Origin: Tranzscheliella williamsii
Taxonomy: Eukaryota > Basidiomycota > Ustilaginomycetes > Ustilaginales > Ustilaginaceae
DNA: 64,000 nucleotides
Direction of reading: 5' to 3'
Assembly (NCBI GenBank): GCA_023212725.1
Contig: JALBYF010000031.1
Location: 62,001-126,000, forward strand
The translations under genes and the position numbers were made by a program. Positions 12,461-23,525 of this stretch are shown here, in pieces. The notes under the pieces were generated by a model. The model searched no databases and was not told where the DNA came from. It saw only the letters and a program-made list of their open reading frames with translations. How positions within the stretch are numbered: the first letter of the stretch is position 1; the number at the start of each line of letters is the position of its first letter.

Positions 12461-13253
12461 ATGAGTGGACCGGTATTGTATAGAAGAGTTGCAAATACGT
12501 GGATAGGTGGTACTACTATCGTAGTCGAAGATGTTTCGGGCCAGGATCTGATTACCTTGAACTCAGACTTCTTGGAACGCGGACGATGCAACAAGATCAG
12601 TTACGTGCTCGAGCAAGTACACTGTTGCTTCGTAGAACAGGGTAGTTTGAAGCTGCCTGGTGGCGCTGAGCTGCGATTGGACGATCCGGTGCCTTCCGGC
12701 ACTCTCCGCTTCCATAGGCTCGACGGCGCCCACGAACCTTGCACCCCGCGCATGGGGCCGCGCAGCAAGTATAAAAGGACGCCATTGGAGAACGGTGCTG
12801 ATTCTCCCACGATGAGCGATTCACGCCGGTCAAGTACCAACCAGAGCAAGTTCAGAACGCTGGTCGGGGCCCGGGATGGAAGCTGTTTCATCACCGGCGA
12901 TTGGTTCGAATACTGCACCGCCGCTCCTGCCTCAGAGCCGTCCGGAATACTACGACGAAGTATTCGGTGATCGAAGGAGGCCTATATTTGAGCCTGATTG
13001 TGGAGTCCTGCTTGCTGACCAGTTGCATCACGCCTTTGATCGTGATGAGGTGGCCTTCTATCCTCTGGACAATGGTGACTTGGTTGTCCACTTCTTTCTA
13101 CAAAGCTTGCGAGATGAACACCACGGAAAACTGATCAAGCGCGACTTCTTCCGCTCGCCAGCGCGTTGTCATCCACATGTGGGCCTCTTGCGCTTTCACT
13201 ATGCACAGTGCGCCATGGCACGCTTACGTGGCTTCTCTGCCGGCTTTGCCTGA
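12461..13253 (+). pseudogene. HNH-endonuclease-like gene broken by a frameshift at the active-site motif
   Basis: Reading from the ATG at 12461, the first 150 or so codons end in VGARDGSCFITGDWFEYCTAA, then fail after about 12922. The next frame takes up exactly there with LLPQSRPEYYDEVFGD, EPDCGVLLADQLHHAFDRD and RFHYAQCAMARLRGFSAG, stopping at 13253. Together these make an HNH_2-type nuclease of about 265 residues as found in many fungal genomes: C...AH near the first metal or catalytic site, then an N/D-GVLL..LHHAFDR block. In the family Cys-x-x-Ala is followed by His; here the His codon is missing and the frame changes, which fits a 5-base loss. The residues after it (HHAFDR) remain intact, so decay looks recent. 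No intron of plausible length rescues the frame (GT to AG here is about 30 bases). A sequencing error alone would not restore the His. Confidence 0.65.
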
Positions 13254-14122
13254 TCGCCAATCGCCGACTTTCGATGGACCGGGGACGCAAATTGGAGGGA
13301 GCTGATGATCTCGTACCATGGCTACTGTGGACCAATGAGTCTGATGCGATGTCTATCACTGTTACTTTGCTTGGACGGTCATAGCTGCTCCAACAGCGAC
13401 CGGCAGTCAGCTCAAAACGCTGGCCATACTGGTCCCCTGCGAGATCTTAGTGGTGCTATGGGTATAACGTTGACATGGCGTGACAACATGAATGAGGGTA
13501 GGCTGAACAGCGAAAGGCCTTCCGATGTCTTTCCCGACATCTTCCTCTTTCTCTCTTGGGCCATTCAGACCGTATACCTTACAATCTATGCGATCGGCAT
13601 ATTCGAGGCTAGAGGTGGATTGCAAACCACCGCCCTGTCCCCGCTCTTCGGTGGGGGCCATTGATGGTGCATGCAGCCTTGGTAAAGTCTCGGCCAGGTT
13701 GGAGGAAAGGGAAATACTGAGGCAGCCGCTTGCTGGTCGACTCAGGGATCGACGGCTGCGCCGATACAGTAGCCCGCATGCCAGTCATAAGCCTTCGACC
13801 GTCCCATCAAAGGCCATTCTCGCGTACTTCTAGGATTGAGATGACTGCTCCTACTTCGCCGTTACAGACATATATGCGGTCGTGACTGCATATACATGTA
13901 ACCACTGATGAGTGGTTTCTCGACGTCGTATTAATAGTTATCTTGATAGCGCGCATTATCGCTCCACCTGGACACTTTCCTCTATCACCACCTCCTACCA
14001 TCTCCTACCACCTCCAGCAGTTCAGATCATTGTACAGATCGCTTTCAATGTTTCGTTGTCAATAGCATTCCTTGCTAGCAGTGACCTGGACATCGGCACA
14101 AGCTTTGGCCGCTCCGCAGAGC
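13254..14122. promoter_or_regulatory. Region upstream of the Na+/Ca2+ exchanger gene
   Basis: No supported gene. It should hold the exchanger promoter. A small inverted repeat, TATATGC / GCATATA (13871-13877 and 13888-13894), is followed at once by the palindrome TACATGTA (13893-13900). Bases 13970-14010 are CT-rich, as in a fungal leader. An open frame at 13305-13664 has no ATG and no recognisable content. Confidence 0.4.
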
Positions 14123-17100
14123 ATGGCGACCCCTGTCGCTTCTCATGGCGGTAGACGCAGAAAGGACGCCTGGGTTGTCTTCGCTTTTCTGATCGTTGTT
14201 CAGATCATCTGCCTACGTGGCACCACTCGATTGCATGCCAACACGTATTCGCGAGCTGCTGCCGCCGGTGCGAACAGCGCATCTGCTGGCCCACCCACGC
14301 TCCACAAAAGGACTCTGGGGCGGTGGGCCATCCCAGACTCTGTTCAGACTGGTGATCGCAGCGATGCCGCCCCTATCCCTCACTACCACACCAGCCACGA
14401 CGAAGTGCAGGAGCAAAGTACGGCCACTGCAGCATTGAACCAGCCTAGCCACAGCACTTCTTCCAAGCAGCATCCTCACTCGAAGCCCAGCAAAACACGT
14501 TCGAAGCCGTCCACAGATGTTTCGCCCTCGACCACGACCAGGGCCGCCACAAGCACTGAGCCGCACACCTCGACCACCTTAGTTTCCCCTCAACCGACCC
14601 ACCGTCCGCACGACCCAGATCACAAGCCACAAGACGCTTGTCAACCTATACCGGTAAATCTACCCGCAGCAGAGTTGTGCAAACACGTCATCGACCACTG
14701 CCCTGCCTCCGGCCATTTCGACTATCTTCGGTTCTACTATTGCGCCGGTACACAAGCCAGCGGCGTCCACCACGATGATCCGCACATTCCGCATGACCAG
14801 CCGTCATCTCACTGGCATCTGGGATTGTCGCTGCTTCGATTCTTGCGACTGGTCACCATATTGCTATGGATGATCTTCCTATTCAGCTGGGTTGGTGTCG
14901 TTGCCAGCGACTTTTTCTGTCCGAACCTCAGCACGATCGCTTCTCGTCTCGGTCTCAACGAGAGCACCGCAGGCGTCACTTTTCTCGCCTTTGGTAATGG
15001 CTCCCCGGATGTCTTCTCCACCTTTGGCGCCATGAAGTCCAACTCTGGCTCGCTAGCCATCGGCGAGCTCCTTGGCGCCGCTTCGTTCATCGTCTCCGTT
15101 ATCTCCGGTTCCATGATGCTGATTGCTCCATTTCGCGTCAAGCGCTGGCCTTTCTGCAGGGACGTAGGTTTCTTCACTGCAGCTGTCGCTCTCACCCTCA
15201 TCTTTCTCTTTGACGGCAAACTCAGGCGGAGCGAGACTATTGCGCTAATATGTCTTTATGCATTGTACGCTACCACCGTTATTGTCGGCTCCTGGTGGCA
15301 GGAAAGGAGAAGGAGGAAAAAGGCCATACTTATAGCTGCCAGGGAGGAATACGATAGCAACGCCGATGGCCGTTCTATCGTCAGCAGAACCAGTCTCCGA
15401 TCGAGCAGTACCGCGCCGGCAGATGTTGAGCGAAGTCAATACCTCGCGGTACCCCCCGCGAGTTCTTCCCAACGCCTGGCAAGTCCATCCGAATATGATC
15501 CGGACTTCGACCCCTTCGAAGACTGGGCAAATGCGAGGGCCACCGATACAGCACACCGCAGTGGCTCTTCTACGCCAGAAATACCTGACTCGGCTAGTCA
15601 TCATGCACCCCCTCTGACCCCCGGCTCGAGCGCTTCAAAGACCGTCTCGAAGCAGCACCATAACTTTCGACCTAATCTAGTACCGAGACACTCTTTGCTG
15701 TCCGCGATCGAGTTCCGCGACGTCGTTCGGAGCCTTCGGAAAGAGGCAGCCTCCGACCGTTCCCAGGAAATCTTTCAAAGTTGGGACCCAGAAAGCTTTC
15801 TCCCACATCATCACCATCACCGTCGCCGGACGTCGAAGGGCCGCCTCCGCGACAATGACATGGACGGAAGTCCGAAGCAGCGCAATAAGCTAGCACACAA
15901 GCGTACTCCAACCCTGGATCCCGCAGCGGGGAGTATCCCAACAGCGGTACTCGTCGGTTCGGAAGAACAAGCCGTCGCTGACGGGCCTACCTTGGCATCG
16001 TCTTACACCTACAACCCGTCCAGCAACACTGCTACACAGACGGAGGCCCGGACTAGCGTCCATGCTGGCAGCCTGGATGATCCTTGGCGCGAGCATCTCC
16101 CAAATGACGCCTGCGAGCCGCTCGGCTCGCCAGCTTTGTCCCTCGAGGCCTCGAATAGTCCGGATCCGCTACAGCGCCACCTTCAGCCAAAAGCATTACC
16201 CAAGCTTCAGATACCCAGCTGGAATACCAAAGCTGCTCTTGCCCAGCAGCGAAGAGAAACCCCAAGGCCGCGCAACGGTTCTCCTGACTCGCCTAACAAG
16301 GCAAGGACAAGTCCGATCAGCGATTGGAAACGGCCGGATGATCTACTAGCCTTGCCTCGCATACGGCCTCGGCGCTCTCCTCTTGAGCTGGTGCTATGGA
16401 AGATGCGCGTGGCTTTCCACGCCCTTTTTCCCGCGCTCCTCCATCTGCACGCCAAGTCTTGGCTGGGCTGCGTCGTTAGCTTTGTCACCTCTCCGGCGCT
16501 TTTCCTGCTCAACCTCACGCTTCCCGTAGTCGACGACCAGGCGGATGGTTCAGCCAACGACGAAGCAGATGGCATTGGCGCTGTACGCCTGCAAGGCGAA
16601 GAGACGAGCCTTGGCGTGCAAAGGTTCCACGACGACGACAGCGAGGCTGGCGCTGACGAGATTGTTAGCCCCCGGGCTGCTGCTCATCGGAATCCCATCG
16701 CGGCCGATGATGTATTCGAAGCCGATGAAGAAGCAGAGAGGACAGGCAACTCTCAGCGCGACCGAGAAATCGCTGCTGCCCTGCATAGCCTGCCCATGAA
16801 CGCCGCCTCGCCGCTAGCGACTGGCAGCACACACACCGAGACAGGACTCCTCGCCTCTCCGGGATCTAGACTTACGCCACCTACAGCGTCGGGCTCAGAG
16901 CAGGCTGGGGAAGAGGGCTGTTGTTGGGAAGAGGAGGCGGAAGACGAGGAGCTGCGCAAGTCGACACGCAGATTCTTGATCCTGATGCAGTGCATTTGCG
17001 CCCCCACCTTTGTGGTCTGGGCCATTGCCTCCTCGACCGAAGCACGGCGCCTGGGCTTCAAGGTAGGCATTGCGGCTCTGTGTGGGATGGGTGTTGCCTT

Positions 17101-17692
17101 GCTCGCGTTTGTTTCGATGAGAAGCAAGGACGCTGGCAAGGTCAGATACTCGGACCGAACTCTGTCCGCTCTGGGCATGGTGCGGTGTTCGATGGGCTTT
17201 CTCGTCTCGGTCATGTGGATCATGACCATCGTAGACGAGGTGGTTTCGATCCTGCAGACGGTGGGGCTGATCGTGGGCCTTTCCGATGCGATTCTTGGCC
17301 TTACGGTGTTTGCGATCGGCAACTCGCTTGGCGATATGGTCGCCAACGTCACGATCGCTCGCCTCGGACATCCGGTCATGGCGATCAGCGCCTGCTTTGC
17401 CGGACCGATGCTGAACCTGCTCTTGGGCATCGGCATCTCGGGCACCTGGCTGCTCTCGGCGCCGTCCAGCGACCACAGCTGGAGCCAGACGAGCAACGAC
17501 GGCACCTACCCGATCGAGTTCAGCCCCACCTTGCTCGTCTCGGGCTTGGGGCTGCTCCTCATTCTGGTCGGCACGCTGATCGCTGTTCCACTGAACAACT
17601 TCCATCTCACTCGCTCTCTCGGCCTCTGCCTCATCGGCACTTATGTGGTGATCATGACGCTGAACCTCCTTACCGAGATCTTCTGGGTCTAG
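14123..17692 (+). CDS. Na+/Ca2+ exchanger-type cation antiporter
   Basis: A 1189-residue membrane protein from the ATG at 14123; the open frame begins upstream with TTG. One hydrophobic segment near residue 17 (WVVFAFLIVVQIICL) may be a signal anchor. A first Na_Ca_ex module occupies about residues 235-395 with alpha-repeat TFLAFGNGSPDVFSTFGAM. A hydrophilic Ser/His-rich loop of about 550 residues follows, interrupted by one amphipathic segment near 755-800. The second module, about 950-1189, contains TVFAIGNSLGDMVANVTIA and ends LLTEIFWV. The two GNGSPD/GNSLGD repeats are the ion-binding signature of the CaCA superfamily, nearest the NCKX6/NCLX and yeast Ecm27 group. It likely moves Ca2+ against Na+, H+ or K+ in an internal membrane; the organelle is not decided by sequence. 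The cytosolic loop is unusually long. No intron. Confidence 0.9.
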   Translation: MATPVASHGGRRRKDAWVVFAFLIVVQIICLRGTTRLHANTYSRAAAAGANSASAGPPTLHKRTLGRWAIPDSVQTGDRSDAAPIPHYHTSHDEVQEQSTATAALNQPSHSTSSKQHPHSKPSKTRSKPSTDVSPSTTTRAATSTEPHTSTTLVSPQPTHRPHDPDHKPQDACQPIPVNLPAAELCKHVIDHCPASGHFDYLRFYYCAGTQASGVHHDDPHIPHDQPSSHWHLGLSLLRFLRLVTILLWMIFLFSWVGVVASDFFCPNLSTIASRLGLNESTAGVTFLAFGNGSPDVFSTFGAMKSNSGSLAIGELLGAASFIVSVISGSMMLIAPFRVKRWPFCRDVGFFTAAVALTLIFLFDGKLRRSETIALICLYALYATTVIVGSWWQERRRRKKAILIAAREEYDSNADGRSIVSRTSLRSSSTAPADVERSQYLAVPPASSSQRLASPSEYDPDFDPFEDWANARATDTAHRSGSSTPEIPDSASHHAPPLTPGSSASKTVSKQHHNFRPNLVPRHSLLSAIEFRDVVRSLRKEAASDRSQEIFQSWDPESFLPHHHHHRRRTSKGRLRDNDMDGSPKQRNKLAHKRTPTLDPAAGSIPTAVLVGSEEQAVADGPTLASSYTYNPSSNTATQTEARTSVHAGSLDDPWREHLPNDACEPLGSPALSLEASNSPDPLQRHLQPKALPKLQIPSWNTKAALAQQRRETPRPRNGSPDSPNKARTSPISDWKRPDDLLALPRIRPRRSPLELVLWKMRVAFHALFPALLHLHAKSWLGCVVSFVTSPALFLLNLTLPVVDDQADGSANDEADGIGAVRLQGEETSLGVQRFHDDDSEAGADEIVSPRAAAHRNPIAADDVFEADEEAERTGNSQRDREIAAALHSLPMNAASPLATGSTHTETGLLASPGSRLTPPTASGSEQAGEEGCCWEEEAEDEELRKSTRRFLILMQCICAPTFVVWAIASSTEARRLGFKVGIAALCGMGVALLAFVSMRSKDAGKVRYSDRTLSALGMVRCSMGFLVSVMWIMTIVDEVVSILQTVGLIVGLSDAILGLTVFAIGNSLGDMVANVTIARLGHPVMAISACFAGPMLNLLLGIGISGTWLLSAPSSDHSWSQTSNDGTYPIEFSPTLLVSGLGLLLILVGTLIAVPLNNFHLTRSLGLCLIGTYVVIMTLNLLTEIFWV

Positions 17693-18354
17693 AGCATACC
17701 ACACCTCTGTACATTTGGCTTGTTTCCACTGTATCTCTGTCTCTTACTGGCAAGCCTGCGTTAATGCCATACCCGCCCAATTGTGGTGCTCAAGCATGTG
17801 GCGAAGCACAGTGGCAGTGGCAACGCGAAGCGGCATCGGAAGGTTTGTCGCACGAGTGTAGGAAGTGGCTGAGGGTCACTGTAGTACAATCCACGTACTG
17901 GTAGTCGATGCTTAGGCAAGCCAGATTAACAAAAAGGCGCGCCGACAGGTTGAATCGTTACATCCCGATGTTCGATTGACTACAACGTAGTATAAGCCGT
18001 CGGACCAGTCACGGGCTGGCTGATTAGAAATGATCGGAAGGAAGACTTGTCTCCAGCGCGGATGTTATAGCAGCGAGACCAGAAAGACGCAAAGGCGATA
18101 CGATACACAAATGCCATCGTCGTCGACACCCATTACTCTGCCCTCATTCATCATCCGGTCCGCCTCTACTGCGGTCAGTCCCTCAGAGCAGCTTTGTCGG
18201 CTTGGCACCTAGTGCAGCTCTGGTAACGTGCTCGCGCCTGCGACGTTTCGGTCTCACGCCACCACGCCTCAGTGCTTCTACGCTCGTCAGCGCCCGTCCG
18301 CCGCGGCTTCCGTCGCCCGTCTGCCGCCTAGCTACAAGCAAACGCCGGGCAGAA
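17693..18354. promoter_or_regulatory. Promoter and leader of the complex I 49 kDa subunit gene
   Basis: Intergenic DNA after the exchanger stop. The 150 bases before the ATG at 18355 are an open frame, but it starts with TTG at 18202; they are probably leader. I see no RNA gene or repeat. Confidence 0.4.
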
Positions 18355-19879
18355 ATGGCTGCCTCTCTCTTCCGCGCCGTTCGCGGCGCCAGCCAGCTGA
18401 ACCGGTCCGCGTCCGCGGCGGCTTCCACGTCGTCCCGCGTCTTCTCTTCCAGCGCCTTGCGGTCGTTGGCAAGCGAGGCGCAGGGGCTGGGACCCGACGC
18501 CAAGGCTGTCCCCGTCTCCCCCGCCTCCTCCGCTTACACCGTCGAGGAGCTCCACTCCCGCACCGCCCAGGAGATCCTCCAGGAGGGGGGATCCAGGAAG
18601 GATCGAGCGCTCCGCCACTTTACTGTCAACTTTGGCCCGCAGCATCCTGCCGCCCACGGCGTGTTGCGTCTGATCCTCGAGCTCAACGGAGAAGAAATCT
18701 TGCGGACCGACGTGAGTATACCCTGTCGAGATCTGCGCCGCTACCCGCTCATCGCTCGTGTTCTGACCTGCCTGTCGCCCTTTCTGCCTGCTCTGGGTGC
18801 GCTTGACCAAATCGTAGCCCCACATCGGCCTGCTGCATCGAGGTACGGAGAAGCTGATCGAATACAAGACCTACACGCAGGCGCTGCCGTACTTTGACCG
18901 ACTGGACTATGTCTCGATGATGACCAACGAGCTCTGCTACTCGCGGGCTGTGGAAAAGCTGCTCAACATCGAGGTGCCCGAGCGAGCCAAGTGGATTCGA
19001 ACGCTGTTTGGCGAGATTACTCGTATCCTCAACCACTGCATGGCAGTTCTGTCGCACGTCATGGATGTCGGCGGTCTCACTCCGTTTTTGTGGGCTTTCG
19101 AGGAGCGGGAGAAGCTCATGGAGTTTTACGAGCGCGTTTCGGGGGCGCGTCTGCACGCCGCCTACGTGCGACCTGGAGGCGTGGCCTTTGACCTGCCTCC
19201 GGGCCTGCTGGACGATATCCACAAGTGGGCGACGCAGTTCTCATCGCGCGTGGATGAGATCGAGGAGGTGGTTACCGGCAACCGTATCTGGAAGGGACGC
19301 ACGATCGGCATTGGCAAGGTGACTGCACAGGAGGCGCTCGACTATGGCTTCTCGGGCGTGATGCTGCGCGGCTCGGGGATTCCGTGGGATATCCGCAAGG
19401 TGGCGCCGTACGATGCCTACGACCAGGTCGAGTTTGATGTGCCGGTGGGCAAGAACGGCGACTGTTACGACCGGTATCTGTGCCGGGTGGAGGAGTTCCG
19501 GCAGTCGCTGCGGATTATTGAGCAGTGTCTGAACAAGATGCCCGCGGGGCAGATCAAGGTGGACGACCACAAGCTGGTGCCGCCGCCGCGCGCCACCATG
19601 AAGGAGAGCATGGAGTCGCTCATCCACCACTTCAAGCTCTTCTCCGAGGGCTATGCCGTCCCGCCGGGCGAGACCTACGCTGCCATCGAGGCGCCCAAAG
19701 GCGAGATGGGCGTCTACCTCGTCGCCGACGGCACCAACCGCCCCTACCGCTGCAAGATCCGCGCTCCCGGCTTCGCCCACCTCGCTGGCGCCGACTTCAT
19801 GGCCCGCCACCACTACATCCCCGACATGGTCGCCATCATCGGCACCCTCGACCTCGTCTTTGGCGAGGTCGACCGCTAG
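18355..19879 (+). CDS. nuo49: NADH:ubiquinone oxidoreductase 49 kDa subunit, mitochondrial
   Basis: Core subunit of complex I (NDUFS2/NuoD family), lining the quinone-binding pocket in the matrix arm. Two exons: 18355-18711 and 18818-19879. The 106-nt intron (GTGAGT...ATCGTAG) is phase 0 and falls between ILRTD and [12 protein letters not shown]. The product is 472 residues, normal for the family. The N-terminus ([20 protein letters not shown]) is Arg/Ser/Ala-rich without acidic residues, as in a mitochondrial presequence. Signatures are [13 protein letters not shown], the family pattern [37 protein letters not shown] and the C-terminal ADMMAxIGTLD-like end ([18 protein letters not shown]). 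The quinone-site His/Tyr region ([16 protein letters not shown]) is intact. It converges with the bZIP gene, 302 bp apart. Confidence 0.96.
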
Positions 19880-20181
19880 CACCCCCACTCCCCCGCACCC
19901 CGCCGCGCCACCGACGCGCGCTCTCTCCCTCCGAAATTTGATCGTCCTTACTTCGAGTCGTGTGCGTGTGCGTGTGCGTGAGCTGCAGGGGAGCGCGTCG
20001 GCTCAGGCGCGGTGGGGCACGAGACGCGCGCGGACGGGCAGGAGGCAGACGGGATAGCAGATCAACCATGCAGAGCAATACGAGGGCGGCGACGGGCGTG
20101 GGCTACTAGTACAAGCCAATGCGGTACAATGAACAAAAGGGCGAGGGCGGGTGACAGCGGGCGGCGCGGCGAAGGGGGGCA
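19880..20181. repeat. Convergent 3' region with a short TGTGCG repeat
   Basis: A 302-bp spacer between two converging genes. Three copies of the hexamer TGTGCG lie at 19961-19978. I see nothing else. Confidence 0.5.
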
Positions 20182-22239
20182 CTAGCAAGGGGCGGTGACG
20201 GACGGGCGCGGCGCGCGCGGCGCCTTGCGGTCCAGCAGACCCAGCATCACGCTGACCGCCGTCTCGTCGACCTCGACGTCGGCACTTGCGCGGCGGTCCG
20301 AGGCGGGTCTGCCATTGGCACCTGCTGCGCCGTACATGCCGGGCGTCAGCGCCGGGGGCGAAGGCTCGACGGCTCCTTTCGCCGGCATGGGCGACGGAGC
20401 CGCACCGTGCGACTCGGATCCGATGGCGTCGACAAGCTCCTCGAGCTCCGAGGCGTTGGTCGAGAGAAAGGCAGGATGCAAGGCAAGACGCGAGTAGACA
20501 CGGATCGGCGACAGTGGTGATTCCTCTTTCGGCGAAACATTCGAGTCAGAGACGGCCTCGCTCAGCTGATAGTGCTGATGCCTGGGAGGCTTGAAGCCCA
20601 GCTGTGCATATGGACTAGGGCTGCGTTTGGCCATCTTGGTTTCAACCAGCCGCAAAAACATCTGGGCGTGCTCGGCTTGCGTCAGCCGAGGCTCTGGGGG
20701 CGTCGCCTTCTTGCCGTCGCCATCGGCACTGGATTTCTGCGTATCCAGGTCATGACCATCGCCGGCATCGGCGCCCAGGATGCCCTGCTGGCTACCGAAA
20801 CTGAAACCTCCACCGGGCGTCATTCCGCCGTTCAAAAAGGCAGACAGGTCAAAAGGCGAAGGAGCACCAGTATTGGATGCGCCCGTAGCCTGTGCGACGG
20901 CCTGTGCCTTTTCATCGAGAACGCTATCGTCGCCCTGCAGCTGAGTCCCCACCATCTGCGACCACCAGCTCTGATCACTGAGCGGCTTGGAATCGCTGAG
21001 GTTGAAGGCAAACGGGATCGGGTTCGGGTTGAGCAGAGCACCGTTCTGCTGTGTGGGCATCGGCATGGGGAAGAGATGGCTGCTCCCGGAAGCCGAAGGC
21101 GGCGGGTAACCCAGCGCGCTGGCAACGTCGGCACCAAAGTCCCGCGCATTGTCGCCAATCATGCCGGAGCCAAGAGCTGTGCTGGTCGTTGTATGCTTAT
21201 TGGCGGTTCCGCTCTGCCTCCTAGCGCCTGCATTGCTATCGAAGTGGAGTGACAAAAGAGGATTTGCATTTGTGTCATGCTGCTGCTGTCGCGAATCATG
21301 CGGGGCCGGCGAGGGCACCGGACTGTCGCTATCTAGTCCATCCTTGCCATGCCCAGATTGGGCCAGTTGGGCGAACCAGTCATTGTCAAAGGCGCTATTG
21401 TCATCGCGCGGCTTGCTTGTAGCAGACAAAGTAGTGTCGTTGTTCTTAGCGCGCTTGGCGGAATCCGCCAGCAGGTTGGGATTGAGGCTGGATTGATCGG
21501 AGGGTAGAAGCTCGGATAGGGCCGGGAAGTGCGCGAGAGAAGAGATCGAGGTGGAGCTGGCCTGCGTACCAGGCGTTGCCGAAGAGCTGTTGCGCTTGTT
21601 GGAGGACTTGCCAGACGCCGGAGCCTGGGGCGCAGATGCTGAGGTAGGATCAGCCGGTTGGGGGATTGGCTCAGTTGGCGCAAGATGCGAGTCTTTTCCG
21701 CTGTGAGCCCAGGCAGCCATGCTGAGATCGAGCGGAGGATAGGTTTGAGGAGGCGGCATGGCAGGCTCGGCTTGTCGGAGCGACTCGAGCACAGAAGGGA
21801 TCATATGGGCAAAGCCTACACGGGCTACGAGGGATTTGAGTGCCTCGTTCTCGTCCTTGAGTCTGCGAGCGAGGCGCTGAAGCTCGCCATTGGCCTCGAG
21901 ACCCATCTGGTCAAAGCGTCGGCACCTCTCCTCGAGTTCTCTAACGCGTGCTTCTCTGCGCTTGCGAAACTCTCGCTGCGCCTTTCTGTTCTGCAGGGTC
22001 CTTTTGGTGACCAAGGGAGCGCCTGGATTGCCGGGTACAGGCACAAGCTGTTGGCTCGCCGAGACTCTGTTGGCGGCAGACGACTTGATGGATGGGTTGG
22101 CCGGATCGAGCAGATCCTCATCATCGGAGGAAGAGTAGTCATCCTCCGGACTCTGCTTGCGCTTGTTAGCATTGCCGAAGGAAGGCAGGTCCGCCGACGC
22201 CATGGTGGCAGTGGCGGCGGTTGTGGCCCTCACCATCAT
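20182..22239 (-). CDS. bZIP transcription factor, AP-1/Yap-like basic region
   Basis: A 685-residue protein from tandem ATGs (22239, 22236). The bZIP spans residues about 79-139: basic region KRTLQNRKAQREFRKRREAR, whose NRKAQREFRKR core matches the fungal Yap/Pap1 type (N-x-x-A-Q-x-x-F-R) and not the CREB type, then heptad positions through LEERCRRF, LEANGELQRLARRL and LKDENEALKSL. An acidic Ser/Asp patch (SSSDDEDLL) lies before it. The rest is long and low complexity (Asn, Gln, Ser, Pro) with a block near residue 525, RLTQAEHAQMFLRLVETKMA. Yap1/Pap1 orthologues end in a cysteine-rich redox domain; I see no clear C-terminal Cys cluster, so oxidative-stress sensing should not be assumed. Expected to bind DNA as a dimer in the nucleus. 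No intron. Confidence 0.88.
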   Translation of the reverse strand: MMVRATTAATATMASADLPSFGNANKRKQSPEDDYSSSDDEDLLDPANPSIKSSAANRVSASQQLVPVPGNPGAPLVTKRTLQNRKAQREFRKRREARVRELEERCRRFDQMGLEANGELQRLARRLKDENEALKSLVARVGFAHMIPSVLESLRQAEPAMPPPQTYPPLDLSMAAWAHSGKDSHLAPTEPIPQPADPTSASAPQAPASGKSSNKRNSSSATPGTQASSTSISSLAHFPALSELLPSDQSSLNPNLLADSAKRAKNNDTTLSATSKPRDDNSAFDNDWFAQLAQSGHGKDGLDSDSPVPSPAPHDSRQQQHDTNANPLLSLHFDSNAGARRQSGTANKHTTTSTALGSGMIGDNARDFGADVASALGYPPPSASGSSHLFPMPMPTQQNGALLNPNPIPFAFNLSDSKPLSDQSWWSQMVGTQLQGDDSVLDEKAQAVAQATGASNTGAPSPFDLSAFLNGGMTPGGGFSFGSQQGILGADAGDGHDLDTQKSSADGDGKKATPPEPRLTQAEHAQMFLRLVETKMAKRSPSPYAQLGFKPPRHQHYQLSEAVSDSNVSPKEESPLSPIRVYSRLALHPAFLSTNASELEELVDAIGSESHGAAPSPMPAKGAVEPSPPALTPGMYGAAGANGRPASDRRASADVEVDETAVSVMLGLLDRKAPRAPRPSVTAPC

Positions 22240-23525
22240 GAAGCAGAGTTGCCGTTCAGACGCTGAGGAATATCAAGTCGGATACGTAACTAGGTAAGGC
22301 GGCCACGGTGGCAGAAGGTGGGCAGTGTTTGTATATATGCCACAGGCTATGGATAGTGCTCTGTATACCAAAGCAGACCGCACGCTAGTGAAGGAGGCAA
22401 GACGGAACTGTGCAGAAGCAGATCAATTGAGGCTGACTGCATGAGGGCAGGGCGATGGGAGTGGCATTGGAAGGTCGATCGGTAGAACGCGAAAGCCGCG
22501 AGAAAAGAGGCGGGGATCCACAAAGGAACGGAGAATGACGGCGAAAGGCGAGGGAGGCGGATGGGATGATAGGCAGATGAACTGTCTACGCCAGAATACT
22601 TGTACAGTACAGCTCCTGGACCGAAAGCGGACTCGGAGTGGAGGCTTGGTGGGGCTTGAGGCCACAAGTGGAAGTAGAGCAGAATAGCCGAAAGGCCGCA
22701 GAAAGAACCGGACGCCGAACTGCTAGCAATGCCAGACAAATACAGTAAAGGAGCGCCTTATGAGGGGGTGATGTTGCGAGCTGAGCAGCGCAAGGGATGG
22801 CCGATCTCAGCGTTGGGATCTCACGGTTAGAATCTGTGGCGTTTGCTCAGTCACGTAGGCGATAGCCGATTTGCGGCTAAGAAGCAGCGACTTCGCATCG
22901 CCACCGGCCGAACGTATTCACAATTATTATCCCTTCTCAGAACTCCAATATGACGTTGCGACTGGTCGAGTGCTGGAGTTGTGAATCGTGAATGGGAAGG
23001 ACGCGGTCTTGTTAGATTCTGCTTCGGCAGCGTCATCATGCAATATGTGATTCTGTGATGGCGGTTTTTTGTGATTCTCTCAGATCTGAGCCCACCCGAA
23101 GCCGGCAGATCCACGCAGACTGTTCCCCCCTTGCCTGGGAGGGAGTCCCCTGCGCCTTTCTCCAGCTTAGCAGGTCGGACTGCCAATGCGATTCGGAGGA
23201 TTTCCGCCGCTTGTGTAGGCTGCCGTAGCCGCATTGCAGTCGCGCACGGTAGTGGGCCCGATGCAACGATCTGCCCCGCTCGGCACTCTTGCTTGCAGCT
23301 GCCGCCGACAAATAACGCGTACCCTCACCACCAACACAGCAGACTTGGTCACCTGCTGGCCAACACCCCTGGAGGTTCAAGAGACAGCTAGCTTGCTCAC
23401 ACGTGCCATCGTTTTCACTATGCAAGAGAAAAATACGGATGGGGAATAAAACGGTACATTGCAAGAGGCACAAAGACGGTGGATGGCGCTTGGCGCTATT
23501 AAACGAGTGCTGTAGCCGCTCGGCT
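22240..23525. promoter_or_regulatory. bZIP gene promoter region, 3' region of the aldo-keto reductase
   Basis: A stretch of 1.29 kb with no supported gene. It must include the bZIP promoter, reading left. The open frames on both strands (for example 23036-23605) lack recognisable domains. I see no repeats of note. Confidence 0.4.
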
